This document shows, piece after piece, positions 22,890-35,758 of a stretch of DNA of 64,000 nt. The notes beneath the pieces are model-generated. The model saw nothing but the letters and a program-made list of their open reading frames with translations. It was not told the DNA's origin and searched no databases. Each line of letters starts with the position of its first letter. Positions within the stretch are counted from its first letter, which is position 1. Both the position numbers and the translations under genes were made by a program. Source of the stretch: Panagrolaimus kolymaensis (lineage: Eukaryota > Nematoda > Chromadorea > Rhabditida > Panagrolaimidae); NCBI GenBank assembly GCA_028622995.1, contig JAJQJQ010000008.1, forward strand, positions 3,100,001 through 3,164,000. The letters run 5' to 3'.

Positions 22890-23841
22890 TAATAAAAAAA
22901 TATGTATTTTTTTGTTTTATAAAATAAAATGTTTGTAATTGAAAACTTTGTTTTACCAATAAAACGTAATTAAATTCTTTACTTTTATCATTTATTGCAA
23001 TTGACTGACATGACTTCATAATCGAATTGTTTAGAAATTGTAAAAGTAAAAACCATCCAAAAAAATTAAAATTAAAATATTCGAATAAAATTTGTTATAA
23101 AGAAATGCAGATAAAAATGTTTCAAAAAATAAATTTAAAAATGAATCGAATGCTATGTTAACTGCTCGCATAAAACATCCGTTTGAATTGCAGTGGATTT
23201 CTTTTTTGTTTTTTTTATCTGTTTTGCTGCATAAAATACATTGTATTTATTTATTCGAAGCAACTTGGATGGTTGTCACAATTTGACCAATTAAATTTTT
23301 AAAAAAATTGTATTAAGTTTTTTGCAGGAAAATAGGCATCATTTAATTTTAAAAATTAAAGATAAATCATTAAATTAAAAAAATTTGAGCTCTATTCAAT
23401 CCAAGAAAAAACAAAACAAAATAAAAAGAAAAAAGAATAAAATATTCAAACTTTCTGTAAAAAAAAAATGAATAGGTATCTCTTGAACAACTTCACTTTG
23501 CGCATATTTTTTTTCAAACTAATGATTTATTTTATTTTAAAGAATATAAATGATTGATTGTTGACCGAACACATTTATTTAAGTGCGCAAAAAATGATTT
23601 TTCAAAGAATGAAATTAATGACATCAAAAAGATACTTAAAAACGAGATGAAGAACACCAAAAATGGGGTTATGGTTTTCATCTTTGTGATTGATTGAACA
23701 AATTTTTATCAGCGTTAATAAGTGAAGAACCACTCTTTTTTTTGTAATAAAAATCTGGTCAAATATTTTTTTATTATAAAATCAATAGGAAACAAAAGTA
23801 AAGAAGACCCAAAAATATAATTTGTCGCATGCTCCCGTGAC

Positions 23842-24285
23842 CAGCGCTGGCGGTTTACCGAAATCCTTCGGTTTCGGTTAACCGAACCGAAACCGAAGCT
23901 TATCGGTTTTCGGTTTTTCGGTTTAAATCGAAAACCGAAATCCTCGATTTTCGGTTTTTCGGTTTATAAAATTTTTCGGTTTTCGGTTGGGTTTGAAATT
24001 CAAAATCGTTATTTTTTGGGATAAAATATTAGGTATTGCTTAAATAATGCCTTTTTATGCATTATTAGCATGTTTGCTAACACTTTGGATAACAACTAGA
24101 TACATTTTTCTATGAAAAACGAATTCGGTTTTTTCGGTTCGAATCGGTGCACCGAACCGAAACCGAAGTTTCTCGGTTTTCGGTTTATCGGTTTGAACCG
24201 AAAACCGGGATACTTCGGTTTTCGATTTTCGGTTCGGTTCGGTTCACCGAAAACCGAACCGAAAAACCGAAAACCGCCAGCGCTG
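23842..24285. mobile_element. hAT-like MITE (copy 2, duplicated with its host unit)
   Basis: Same element as at 18075-18518, with the same CAGCGCTGGCGGTTT ends and the same CCCGTGAC target duplications (23834-23841, 24286-24293). Because flanks and insertion point are identical, it was copied by the segmental duplication and not by a second transposition. Confidence 0.85.
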
Positions 24286-25037
24286 CCCGTGACTGTATTA
24301 AATAATAGTCGTGTAGTAAGTTTCAATATTTTTTTGTGTGTTTAAATTAAGATTCGAGTCTAAATAAAATCATTAGCTAAAAAACTAAGATTATGCAAAT
24401 AATAATTTATAAAAAAGTTTTTAAACTTGCAAAGAACTTTTTTTATAAATTTGCGAATTACCAAATTAAACAAATAGTAATATAAAATTTTCAAACAAAA
24501 AAAATAAAAATAAAATTGTAGAATGAAAAAATTAATGATTTTGAAAAGAAAAGCTTTTTCGCATTCACTTTTTGTTTTTAGAATTAAATCGTTTACATAA
24601 ATTGAAAGTATCACCTAAATAAAACTCTTTTTTTCTGTGGTTTTTATTTTTTTTATTGTTAGAGTATTGTTGTAGTTATAGAAAAAAAAATTAGTTTCGT
24701 GTACTTTGTATTAACAAAAGCCTTTGGAAACTTGGCAGTAAACTCTTATGACAAGTTGAAATCGATCCAGATTTTATTATACATACTATTGATTTGGAAT
24801 AATGGTATAATCGAATAATAATAAGTTTCCCTTCAGTCTCATTGTTCGTTAATTTTTTTTGTTAAATTAAGTTGATGATGAATTTAAATAATTTATTGAG
24901 AAAATTCTATTTTTATCAATTTTGAGTGTAACTAAAGTTCCTTTCATAATTTCGTTAGGCTGAGTAATTTTTTCTTGAAATAATTTTCGGTCATAATCAT
25001 CTTCAGCAACAATCTGAAACTCATACTTTTTTAATTC

Positions 25038-25926
25038 TTACGTCTGAAATTTATTCTTTATTTAAAAAAATACTTCGATTGAATCGCATAAATTTTTAAT
25101 GTTAATAATTGCTTCTTTTTTTAAAGGTAATGGTTGAAAAGATCCGAATGTAATAAGTTTTTTTCCATTTATTTTTATCGACACATTTTTTTCAAGATTG
25201 GTACACGCGTCATAATCCAAAAATTCTGAATCTTCATCCATTATTCGAGCTTTCATCAAAGCTGTTCCGGCTTCATCAAACTTAGTCCATAGCGGCGAAC
25301 GCCAGATAAAAATTTTGCAATTTGGAATCAATTTTTCAACAATATTTAATTTAACGAAAAAAGTTTCATCGTAAATTATTAAATTTGGATCTTTTTTAAT
25401 ACCAGTTTCTTTTTTTACTTTCAAATAATTATTTTCATTGGAAATGGAAGAAAAAAATGGGAAAGTTTTAATTAATTTTGCTTTTGTGTTTGTTTTTTCC
25501 CAAATAAAGCAACATTTTGAGAATAAACACCAAATTATATCCCCGTTGTTTGGTTTAAATTTTGACTCGGAAATACAATTTAAATAATGCAAAGTATACC
25601 AATCAATAATTTCAACTTTTTCGCATCCATTTTGATTTGCGGTTGCAATTAAAATTCTTCTCGTTTCGTTATCAAAGTTCCAAGACAAATAAATACAAAC
25701 ACATCCAATTTCGCTGCCATTAATTTGTGATTTAATTTTTTTGAATATTGATGCCACTCTTTGATTATCATCAACTAAGAAAAATTAAATGAAACACAAA
25801 ACAAAATCTTTTTTTAGTAAACTTACAACCACATGAGCCAATTTTAAAGTTGAATATTTCTTTACTTTCAACATTATAAGCTGCAACTTCGCCAAGAGAA
25901 AGAATAATTCCAATGTGATACACCAT
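25038..25926 (-). CDS. pseudo-Hsp70 protein, copy 3 (C-terminally truncated)
   Basis: Identical to copy 2, including the early TAA at 25038-25040 that follows the exon 3 acceptor. Exons 25827-25926, 25074-25774 and 25038-25043. The intact relative is at 13325-14392. Confidence 0.6.
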
Positions 25927-26393
25927 TTTTTAATTTTTTCATTAAATAAATAATAAGAAAGCAAGCAGAAAAAAAAATACCACAAATATCAAACAATAAA
26001 AAAATTCTTTTAGTGTTGTTGGCTTATCATTACAACCTCAAAGGGAAAAATTAATTCTTTGTCCAACTTTAAAGTTTTAAGCTTCTTCACCGATAAAATC
26101 GAGTCAACTTTTTTTTATTTATTTTATTTTTTGAATTTTTTTTTGGTTATTCCTTTTTTTGTTGACCTTTTTGTGGTGAATTTTTTTAAATAAGCGCCTT
26201 TTAAATATTCAACATAAAATGTTAATAACCCAAAATGACAAAATGTCAAAGTTATTCTCGATGTAACTTCATTCGATACAAGGAGAAATGTTTAACCACT
26301 TTTTTGAATTGCATACATTGGAAAGCGCAAATTAAATTAATTTATATAAAATTTTCAATGTTTCCAAATTTAGTCAAAAACAAATCACATTGG

Positions 26394-26771
26394 TTATTCA
26401 AGATTTGGTGGACATAATTTTCTGCAGAATCCGTCCCAACACATACAATATATATCACCATCGCATTGACCTGGTCCAGTGCAAGCAGGCGTATCACCAG
26501 TACCATCATTTTTAAGGATTTCACGAGGTGGTGGTGGTTGCAATCGATGGTGATGAGGATTGTAAGTGTTGCGGAAAGGCGGACGACACTAAAATTTTTT
26601 TTCTTTATATTTTGCTTTTTTAGAAATAATTTTTTAAAACTTTAATTGTAAATTAAGAAAACTTACTTCATTGTGGATGCACCAATTCCCATTAGAGCAA
26701 TCACCTGCAGTTACACATGCATCGGTGGAAATTAAAAAGACTGCAAAGAAAATAACAACAACAACTTTCAT
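26394..26771 (-). CDS. small secreted cysteine-rich protein, array copy 3
   Basis: Identical to the genes at 14860-15237 and 20627-21004: exons 26667-26771 and 26394-26588. The surrounding 1.75 kb is the part of the unit that shows no differences between the three copies. Confidence 0.75.
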
Positions 26772-27975
26772 TTTTTGTGAAAAAAATATGATACTTTTTA
26801 ATGAAAATGAAATTTCTTAAATATAAAATTTTAACAATAGTTAATTTGAATTTTAATAAAAAATTTTAAAAGCTTTTTTTTGTTAATATTTATTGCTCTT
26901 TATCCGAAAAACTTTCTTAAATTGATTATAAACAAAAAAGCACTTCCAAATTTTTTATTTGATTTATTGCATAAACAAAAATTGTCTGAAATAGCTTTTT
27001 CCACTTAATAGAACAACATTTAATGTTATTAATGTCACTTTAAGAAGTCAAATAACCGGTATAAACTGGGTTTCAAAATGATTTATAAAGTTCTCGGATT
27101 GGACTTGGCATATTATTGGGGGAAAATGTATTGAAACTCAATTTTTCTGCAGCTGAAAATTTGGTAATAACAAAAATTTTGCATTCAGTTAATTTGAGCG
27201 CATTGTTAATTTTAGTGAAAAATAAAAAAACTGTTAATAAAATTAAAAATGAAGTCCATAATGCCGAAGTGGGACTACTATTTATATGTTGTTGGGATTT
27301 TGTTATTGATTTTATTTATGTTCTAGAACAAGTAAGATTTTGTTTGTGCCTTGGAACATGTACAAAAAAGCTCAAATCAAATTCCATTATATATTTATTT
27401 TTATTTCAAAAAAAAAATTGTTTCACTCTTTCCAGGTCGCTATGAATTTACTGCCTCTTCTTTTTTTTGATTTCATTTAAAAATTTTGAAGAACAAGTTT
27501 ATTTTTAAGTTTTTTTGTAAAAAAAATTTTTTAACAATAGAAACAATGATCAAAAAAGAATATAGTTTGTGTTTTAACTCAAATACAAAATCTAAAAAAA
27601 TTCACTCTTTGTATTCTTGATTTTAAAAATAAATACTTGTTTTAATTCACACCTTTACATTTTTTTTCAAAAAAAAAAGGAAAAACTTTCTCTTTACTTT
27701 TTTTTTATTTTTTTTTTCAACAAAGCATAATCGTGTTAATGCATGCGCAAATAAATAACAACCCTCAATTTTTCACTACATTGGCTGCTGTTGTAGCAAT
27801 CAAACTTTGCTCTTTTTTGACAACTTTTTGTAGTCATTGTTATTTACATTAAAAAAAACATAAACTAGAAAATTCCATTGAAATATTTTTAAAAAAAAGG
27901 TAGTATAAAAGTTTACTAAAAAACTTACTTTTCATCAATCATTTTTACACATCAGTAAAAAAACTCAAAAAAAAA

Positions 27976-28685
27976 ATGTCCATTAAACTTACATATCTTC
28001 CTATTCGATATTTAGGTGAAACCGCTCGCTTAATCCTTCATTATGCTGGAGAAGAATTTGAAGATGAGCGATGTGGTTTTGATACTTGGGTAGCAGTGAA
28101 AGAAGCATCCATCTACAAAAGTTTACCTATTTTGTTTGTAAATGGAAAGCAAATTGGTCAATCGATGACTATCAACCGATATTTAGCAAAGAAATTTAAT
28201 CTTACCGGGAAAGATGATATGGAAGATGCCCATATTAATGATGTCGCAGAATATTTTCGAGAAATGATGTACCAAACTTTACCATATACGATATTTGTTA
28301 ATCGTGGAACTGGAGAAGGAACCAAAGTAAGATTCTATCTTTAATAATTATTAAAAAACTATTATTTTTTTTTAATCCAAAAAATTTTAAGATTTTGTAA
28401 TTTAATTTTTAGGAACAAATATATGCCAAATATCTTGAACCCAATATTAATCAATATTTTCCAGTCATCGTAAGATTATTAAAGCAATCAAAAAATAATG
28501 ATTTTTTCGCTGATAGTGGCCTTACATGGGTGGATTTTTTCATTTCTGAATACGTTGATAGCATTCGAAATGATGCTCCAGAATTGGCGGAAAAGTATCC
28601 CGAACTTTTGGAACATTCTAAAAAAGTTCATTCCCTTCCGGAATTACAAAATTATTTGAAAACTCGAAAACATACAAATTGGTAA
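27976..28685 (+). CDS. sigma-class glutathione S-transferase, array copy 3 (diverged)
   Basis: Exons 27976-28326 and 28413-28685. The protein starts MSIKLTYL (one Ser fewer than copies 1 and 2) and has FNLTGKDD where they have FGLTGKDD; most other differences are synonymous or in the intron and flanks. Catalytic Tyr, QS pair and the WVDFFISEY helix are kept. The pattern of mostly silent change suggests that the copies have been kept functional. Confidence 0.9.
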
Positions 28686-30009
28686 TAATAAAAAAATATG
28701 TATTTTTTTGTTTTATAAAATAAAATGTTTGTAATTGAAAACTTTGTTTTACCAATAAAACGTAATTAAATTCTTTACTTCTGTCATTTATTGCAATTGA
28801 CTGACATGACTTCATAATCGAATTGTTTAGAAAATGTAAAAGCAAAATCCAACCAAAAAAATAAAAATTAAAATAATCGAATAAAATTTGTTATAAAGAA
28901 ATGGCAGGTAAGAATGTTTCAAAAAATAAAGTTGAATAATGAATCGAATGCGATGTTAACAGCTCTCATAAAACATCCGCTTGAATTGCAGTGGATTTCT
29001 TTTTGTTTTTTTTTTATTCTAGGTTTTGTTGCATAAAATACATTGTATTTATTTATTCGAAACAACCTGGATGATTGTCGCAATTTGACCGATTAATTTT
29101 TAAAAAAAAATTGTATTATGTTTTTTGCAGGAAAATAGGCATTTAATTTTTAAATTTAAAGATAAATCATAAAATAAAAAATTTGAGCTCTATTCGATCC
29201 AACAAAAAACAAAACAAAATAAAAAGAGAAAAGAATAAAATATTCAAAATTTTTTTCTGTAAACAAAAAAATGAATATGTATCTCTTAAACATCTTCACT
29301 TTGCGCATTTTTTTTCTTCAAACTAATGATATTTTTTTATTTTAAAGAATTTAAATGATTGATGGTTGCACCAACACATTTATTTTAATGCACAAAAAAA
29401 TGATTTGTCAAAGAATGAAATAAATGACATCAAAAATAAAATGAAAAAATAAAAAAGAGATGAAAAACACCAAAAAAATTGGAGGTCGTGGTTTTCACTT
29501 TTGTGATCGATTGGTCAAATTTTTATCAGCGTTAATAAGTGAAGGACATCTCTTATGCACCCGTCGGAAAAATAAATATCTAAAAACCTTTCATCAAACT
29601 TTTACAAGCGTTTTGGAACTTTCGTTTTTTTAAATAAAAAAAGTGCTTAGAATTTTTTTTATTATAAAATCAAAAGGAAACAAAAGTAAAGAAGACCCAA
29701 AAATATAATTTGTCGCATGCTCCCGTAATTGTACTAAATAATTTTCGCATAGTAAGTTTCATATTTTTTGTGATTAAATTAAGATTCAAGTCGAAATAAA
29801 ATCATTAGCTAAGAAACTAAGATTATGCAAATTATAATTTATAAAAAGGTTTTTAAACTTGAAAGCAATTCTTTTTATAAATTTGCCAATTACAAAATTA
29901 AACAAATAGTAATAAAATATTTAAACAAAAAAACAAAAGTAAAATTGTCGAAAGAAAAAATTAATGATTTTGAAAAGAAAAGCTTTTTCGTTTTCACTTT
30001 TTTTCTTTA

Positions 30010-31334
30010 AAAATGACTCATTTCTTAGACAAAAAAAGTGTTGATAATTTTAAAAACTGTCTATTTCTTAAATTTTTTAAAATTAAAAAAGTCAAAAGAG
30101 AAAAATTTTTGTTCACAATTTGCTATAATAATCTCTTACCCTTTTTGGATTTCATAAAAGAATGGTTTAATATCTTCCTTTATCGAATCTTAAATTTTCA
30201 GTTAAAAAATTTCTAAAAGTGGATTTAAGACTTGCTATTTTTTCTGTTTCTTAAAACAAAAACAAGTAAAAACATACATAGTTAGTTTAAGATCAAGCTT
30301 AATAGAGATGTGAAGTGAAAATGTTAAGTGAATTTGTGTGGAAAAACTTCCTTTTTTTATTTTAATAAGGCACCCGCAGCATCGCATACTCATTAATTTA
30401 GTTTAAAAAATTGTTTGAGGCAAGGGACAATCTTCAGATTCAACAGAACGACACTATGAAACGATCCATTTGTTATATAAAATTTTATGGTTTTTTTTGA
30501 TAATTTCTTTCCAAAGTTTGCTGTTTTTAACCACCACGTCTTATAATAGTATATCAAAGAGCTTTAGCTTATCTACTAAGTCACAAAAAAATTTTATATT
30601 AATAAATACACAAAAAGCTAAAAATAAAAATGATATTTAAAAATTCAAAAGTCCAAAGTATATTTTTCTCTTCAAAAAAATCTCACACGTATCAATTTTT
30701 CTTTTTTGTTGACCCAAACAGACAAACATATGTTCGTTGGAAAAGAAGAATGTGAATGTGTTTCCAACCACTTGCGTTGTCCAAAAAAAAAAAGAACACA
30801 AAGAAAAGAAAAAGTGGACAGAGTTTTTTTAGGAAAGACAGAAAATTGTTTTCAGCGACGACGCATACTTTTTAAAAGAAGAAACAGATAAATGTTTGCG
30901 ACATACATTTATTTAAAAAAAAACATCAGTTTTTTTCTCTCGTATTGATTTTTTGAAAATTTAAATATATTTTTTTGTTTTTTGTTTTATAGTTTGTTTT
31001 TGCTAGAAAAGAAAAAAGCTAATTATAAATTAAATTTCAAAATATTAATTTTAAAAAATAAAAACATAAAATGGTTATTTTTTTAACTTTTAAATTAAAT
31101 GATTTATTTAAAATGAACGAAAGGAGATTCGGGAGCAGGATTAATGTGCATGAAAAGTATATAAAAATAATTAATTTTTTTACAAGCAACAAAGGCGAAT
31201 TGCTCATACATTTATTTTGGTTTTTAGCTTTCAATATTTTAACAGTTCATGTCTTGTTTGTTTTCTAATACAAAGATTTTAAGAAATTACAATACTTAAA
31301 ATGAGAAAAAAAAAATGGAAAAAAATTATGAAAA
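30010..31334. other. AT-rich intergenic stretch
   Basis: No exon chain seen. A 51-codon open frame from 31113 (+) begins MNERRFGSRINVHEKYIKII and ends in a hydrophobic stretch; it could be a small membrane protein but has no support beyond its composition. The remainder is homopolymer-rich. Confidence 0.4.
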
Positions 31335-31436
31335 CTATGTGCAACCTTTATTTGCCTTATTCTTGTCGACATCAGCCCAATATCCAGCGAATCGAGCACA
31401 AGCTGGGCCAATAGTTTTACGGTAGTCTCCAGACAT
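31335..31436 (-). CDS. very short ORF with gene-like codon use, unidentified
   Basis: A 33-codon frame on the reverse strand begins MSGDYRKTIGPACARFAGYW and ends GCT before TAG. Its codons are balanced and far less AT-rich than the surrounding DNA, which is Lys/Phe-coding noise. It may be a micro-protein, a single exon of a longer gene, or a fossil. There is no clear trans-splice acceptor close upstream. I do not recognise the sequence. Confidence 0.35.
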   Translation of the reverse strand: MSGDYRKTIGPACARFAGYWADVDKNKANKGCT

Positions 31437-32830
31437 GTTGATTTTATAATAACAGGAAAATAATAAGAAGAATTTTTTTGCCGTGGCATCAAAAATGTTT
31501 TGTTGAAGATAAATAAAATGGGTTTAAATAAAAAATTTATTACAAAAAATTTATATAAATCTTGTAACATTTTTTGTTGTTAAAATCAAATGTATTTAAG
31601 TCTACAACGATCCTCTTATTTTCTTCTATCGGATTATAAAAGGAGAATAAACAAAACAAAAAAGCATAAAAAATAATTTGAAATATTCAAAAGGCAAAAA
31701 CAAAATATGAGTTTTCAAACAAATTAAAAATCTTTGCCATGTGACTTTCATGAAAACCAAAAAATATAAAAAAATTCTATCAATCGTTCTAAACAAAACA
31801 CCTTTTTTTTGCGACGTTCATAGCAGCAAAATAACGTTGAAGCTGTCTTTTTTTGCGAGGTACAAAGGAGCTAAAAGACGGCGGACATCGCTTAAAAAAT
31901 GGAACAAAAAAGTATCAGTTTTTCTTCTTCTTTGATAACACCAAATGTGTGTCCGTCAATAGATGATTTATTCTTTGTTTGGAAACTTTTAGTCACACTT
32001 TTTTTTTTGATTCATTTTGTTTCATTTTTTTTGCATCGCTTTTAAAGTTTTGAATATTTTATTATTTTTTGTCGTTATTTTTAAAAAAAAAAAAAATTAT
32101 CAAGAAGAAAATAATACGTTTCATAAAATTAAGTAGATATATATAAAGTTAAAAAAAAGATAGTTTTAAGTTTGTTCAATAATAAAAATTTTCTAAGAAA
32201 TTTTAAAAAATCCTTGTAAAGGAGACAGTGGAGGCCCAATACAAGTAAAAAATGAAAGGATTTAAAATCTGAATAAAAATATTTAGTCAAAAAAAGATAA
32301 AGCATTTTATGTGTACTTTTTGTGGAATTATTCATTATTCATATAAAGAAATTTATTTTTTCAGGAAAAAATAACAACTATTTTTGTTGATGTGCACAAC
32401 ATACAAAAAGCAAGAGTGTTTTTGTCTCGCTAACATTTAAATTCATACGAAAAAAAGTTATACCCATAGCTGAAATGACCGACGACGGTGTTTAAAATAT
32501 AGGAACTAAAAAAAGTGAAGCAATATTTTTTTGTCGGAAAAAGTGTGAATATTTTCTCATAAACCAAATAAAATTTTGAACATATTAATAAACATAAATT
32601 GAATGTGAAAACCTCTTCATACATTCAACAAAGACAATTGTTTGTTTTATAAACTTTACAAGTACAAAGATTCAAGGAACTAACAATACTTTCGTTAAGA
32701 TATAGTTTAAAAAAAGGAACTATGAAATCAATCAAAACATTTTATGTAAACAACAAAAAAGAAGTACAATATAAGGTAAAACAAACATTAGAAAAACAAA
32801 CAAGTAATAACGCAATAACAAAAATAAGGA
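31437..32830. other. AT-rich intergenic stretch
   Basis: No gene seen. Copies of the dispersed TTGAATATTTTA motif occur near 31681 and 32046. Open frames are short and Lys/Phe-rich. Confidence 0.5.
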
Positions 32831-33912
32831 TTATTGATGACCAAGTTGTTTCGAATACCATGCTTTCATTAAATCTTCTGCTTCTTTATCATCATGTTTC
32901 ATAACAATTTCAAGACGCTTATCATAGTTTTCAATGGTTAAAGTTTGAACAAATGGTAGACGAGTGAATTCCTTAAAAGAAAATATGTTTTATATAAAAT
33001 CTGCAAAAGAAGCAACAAACCATAAAGCTTTTGCTCATATACTTTCGTGCAATTTCATAAAGTTCAACTTCAAAACCAGTAGTATTTGTAACGAAATCAG
33101 TTTGAAAGAATTCGAGCATCTTTTCAACAACTTGAGAACCACAATCTTTGATGACCATTCGATTTTCACGTCCTTCGGTAAAGTAGTCGGTTGAAAGCAT
33201 TGTATCAAAGACAGGAGAACGAGCTTGAAGGATAATCTTCTTAATCTAAAAACAAAGAAATATGGATTTTGGATAAAAGGGAGACATACCTTAAATTCTT
33301 GACCGCCACATTCAATAACAAAACCTTGATTGTGTTCTTGTTCAATAAAAGCAAGCATAATTCCTTTGAAACAACCTTCTATTTGATGAGTTTCGCCATC
33401 AAATGCAAAAGTTTCTCCATGAATTGTTTTCAAATATTGTCGTAAATCAGCTTTAAGATTTTTACGAGAATAGTAGATGTTATTCAAAAAACGGAGAGCA
33501 TATTCAAAATCGTGACCAATATATTGAGAGTCTAAAAAAGAGAACGAATAAATAACGTATATATATAAAAATAAACTTACGAACTGATGAATAGGCTTCC
33601 CATTGATCACCATTTTTATAATGAATTTGATAAGTTCCAGCCTTGGAGTGTCGAGGAGTAATCAAACGAAGTTGAATTTTGATTGGTTCATTCTTGATAG
33701 GATCCTGTAAGAGGAGATCACGACTGTAATAATATTTATTGTTACGAAAGTGAATTAAGCCATGAATTTTCCAGTTGACATTTGTAACAAACACTCCCTG
33801 AAAATAAAAAAAATATGTTAAGAATAAAAAAAGGAAGTAAGCTTACATTTTCCATTGTACAAGGTAAAAGAGACAAAGTATCCCATGAGTTTGGAAAACC
33901 ACGACGACCCAT
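32831..33912 (-). CDS. BTB/POZ domain protein
   Basis: Five exons read from MGRRGFPNSWDTLSLLPC at 33912 to ...KAWYSKQLGHQ at 32831, joined by short introns. The N-terminal part (NVNWKIHGLIHFRNNKYYY and onward) sits where nematode relatives have a MATH-type substrate-binding domain, but I cannot confirm that fold. The BTB domain follows in GFVIECGGQEFKIKKIILQA then RSPVFDTMLSTDYFTEGREN and VEKMLEFFQTD. BTB proteins with an N-terminal recognition domain usually serve as adaptors of cullin-3 ubiquitin ligases. The gene is divergent from coq-5, with about 520 bases between the starts. Confidence 0.7.
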
Positions 33913-34431
33913 CGTTTATTGCTGTTTATTGAAAGCGATAAAGAAGCTAAAAATTAAATTTGTAAAATAAATACATAGTTTGTTATTTCGCGGTAAAGTA
34001 ATTTTGTTATATGTTCAGCGTAATAAACAGATATTTTTGTTAGTAGTTGTTTACATAAAAATTGGTACAAAAAAGTTGTAAAGAAGGAGCAATAAACTAA
34101 AGCAAAACGATTATCAACTTTAGCAATTTCCTTTTGTATGACGTATATGTATATCAATTTCAAGATTTTTTATTTTAGTATATTGATTTTTTGTGAAATT
34201 GTTATTCTTCCAATTATGTATGCGGTTTAAAAAGATCAGAAAATTGAGTAAATTGCAGAAAAGATAAAGCTCAAGAAAAATTTGAAAACTGATAATCGAG
34301 CTTTCATCATTCAAATATTTTTCACACAACAAATTGGCTAATAGCGCGTCGCTGCCAATAATGTCTTCATCAAAGTTTTGAGTGATCAAACTTTTTTACG
34401 TTTTTCAGCAACAATCAACAACAACAAAATC
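33913..34431. promoter_or_regulatory. divergent intergenic region between BTB gene and coq-5
   Basis: 520 bases between two outward-facing start codons must hold the promoters of both genes. I see no specific factor site that I can defend. An unpaired TTTTTCAG acceptor lies at its right end. Confidence 0.4.
34401..34408 (+). promoter_or_regulatory. probable trans-splice acceptor of coq-5
   Basis: TTTTTCAG ends 23 bases before the ATG at 34432. No in-frame coding exon precedes it, so it most likely receives a spliced leader. It excludes the longer open frame that begins at 34378. Confidence 0.5.
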
Positions 34432-35735
34432 ATGATTCGTTATTGCATTCGTTCATCATCAAATTATCAACGACAATTTGTTACAACTTTATCTCAACGT
34501 TCCACTCATGTCGATTATTATTTGATTCCAGATGAAGAGAAAAAGAAAACAGCAGAAAAGATTCCGATTGAAAGAAGTAATCAACAAGTGAAAATTGATA
34601 AACCAAAACTTTCATCATTTATTCAAATTGAAAAGGATGGTGCTACAGTTGCTTCTGAACCTATTGGAACAACAACAACAACAACTCAAGCCGATTATTA
34701 TCAAGTACCATCAGGAGAAAAGATGAAGAAAGGTAACTAACTTATTTTGAAAATATTAACTTTATTTGTTTTTGTTTTTTAGAGCCATCAACGTTCATAA
34801 AAGTTTCAAAAGATGGTTTACGAAGCAATGATCCACTTTCTCCTGCTTCTGCTACATTTCCAAGAACAACTCATTTCGGTTATGAACAAGTTGGAGAAGA
34901 TGAAAAACAAGATAGAGGTTTAACTTTGCAATCGATGATATGTATATATAAACTTTGTCTTCATTCTTTTTAGTTCATACTGTGTTTGCTAATGTTGCTG
35001 ATAAATATGATTTGATGAATGATGCAATGAGCGCTGGAGTACATCGATTATGGAAAGATTATTTTACTCATCGAGCTAAACCTTCACCAAATGCAAAAAT
35101 TATTGATGTGGCTGGTGGAACTGGAGATATCGCTTTTCGACTTCTTCGACAGATGCAACGTTCGCCAAATGGAACAGGAAATATTACAGTATTGGATATT
35201 AATCAATCGATGCTGGACGTTGGAATGAATCGTGCACAAAATGATAAAAGTTTGGATTTGAATAAACTGAAATGGATTTGTGGTAATGCTGAAGCTCTTC
35301 CATTTGAAGATAATCAATTTGATTTGTATACTATTGCTTTTGGTATTCGTAATTGTACTCATGTTGATAAAGTATGTTAGACTTTGTTTTGCTTTAATCT
35401 TATATATCCATTTGCTTAACATCATCCATTTTCAGGTACTATCAGAAGCTTATCGTGTACTCAAACCAAGAGGAAAATTGATGTGTCTTGAATTCAGCAA
35501 AGTCAACAATCTCATCAAACCTTTCTATGAATTCTACAGCTTTCAAATTATTCCTGTTCTTGGACAAGTTCTTGCATCAGATTATAATAGTTACAAATAT
35601 CTCGTGGAAAGTATTCGAATGTTTCCTGATCAACAACGTTTCTCGGAGATGATCCATGATGCTGGTTTCACAGATATTTCTTATGAAAATTTGTCTTTAG
35701 GTATTTGTGCTATTCATACTGGTGTTAAAAAATAA
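34432..35735 (+). CDS. coq-5: ubiquinone biosynthesis C-methyltransferase COQ5
   Basis: Four exons (34432-34732, 34783-34917, 34974-35371, 35436-35735) give 377 residues. The C-terminal part is a class I SAM methyltransferase: VFANVADKYDLMNDAMSAG and HRLWKDYF (COQ5/UbiE signature), motif I DVAGGTGDIAFRLL, NAEALPFEDNQFD, then AYRVLKPRGKLMCLEFSKV and the family's end LGICAIHTGVKK. COQ5 methylates C2 of the polyprenyl ring on the matrix side of the mitochondrial inner membrane. The start MIRYCIRSSSNYQRQF is rich in Arg/Ser as a mitochondrial presequence. The region before the methyltransferase (about 155 residues) is long for the family and seems to contain an internal repeat (see findings). Confidence 0.92.
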
Positions 35736-35758
35736 TGTGTTTAATTTATGAATGTTGT

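Larger units (their letters stand above)
18814..24580. repeat. tandem segmental duplication, copy 2 (hybrid of copies 3 and 1)
   Basis: A 5767-base unit. Its left part (18814-21602) matches copy 3 with no difference I can see; its right part (from 19855 to the end) matches copy 1, including the MITE. The part common to all three is about 19855-21602. This is the product expected from one unequal crossover in a two-copy array. Confidence 0.9.
24581..30009. repeat. tandem segmental duplication, copy 3
   Basis: Left part identical to copy 2 up to 27369; from 27370 the sequence drifts from copies 1 and 2 by many substitutions and small indels, and the MITE is missing. Homology ends near 30009, where ...TTCACTTTTTTTCTTTA runs into unique sequence. 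Confidence 0.85.

Noticed and set aside
34378..34431. Upstream extension of coq-5 to 34378
   Set aside because: A TTTTTCAG acceptor at 34401-34408 lies within it and the mitochondrial-type leader starts at 34432.
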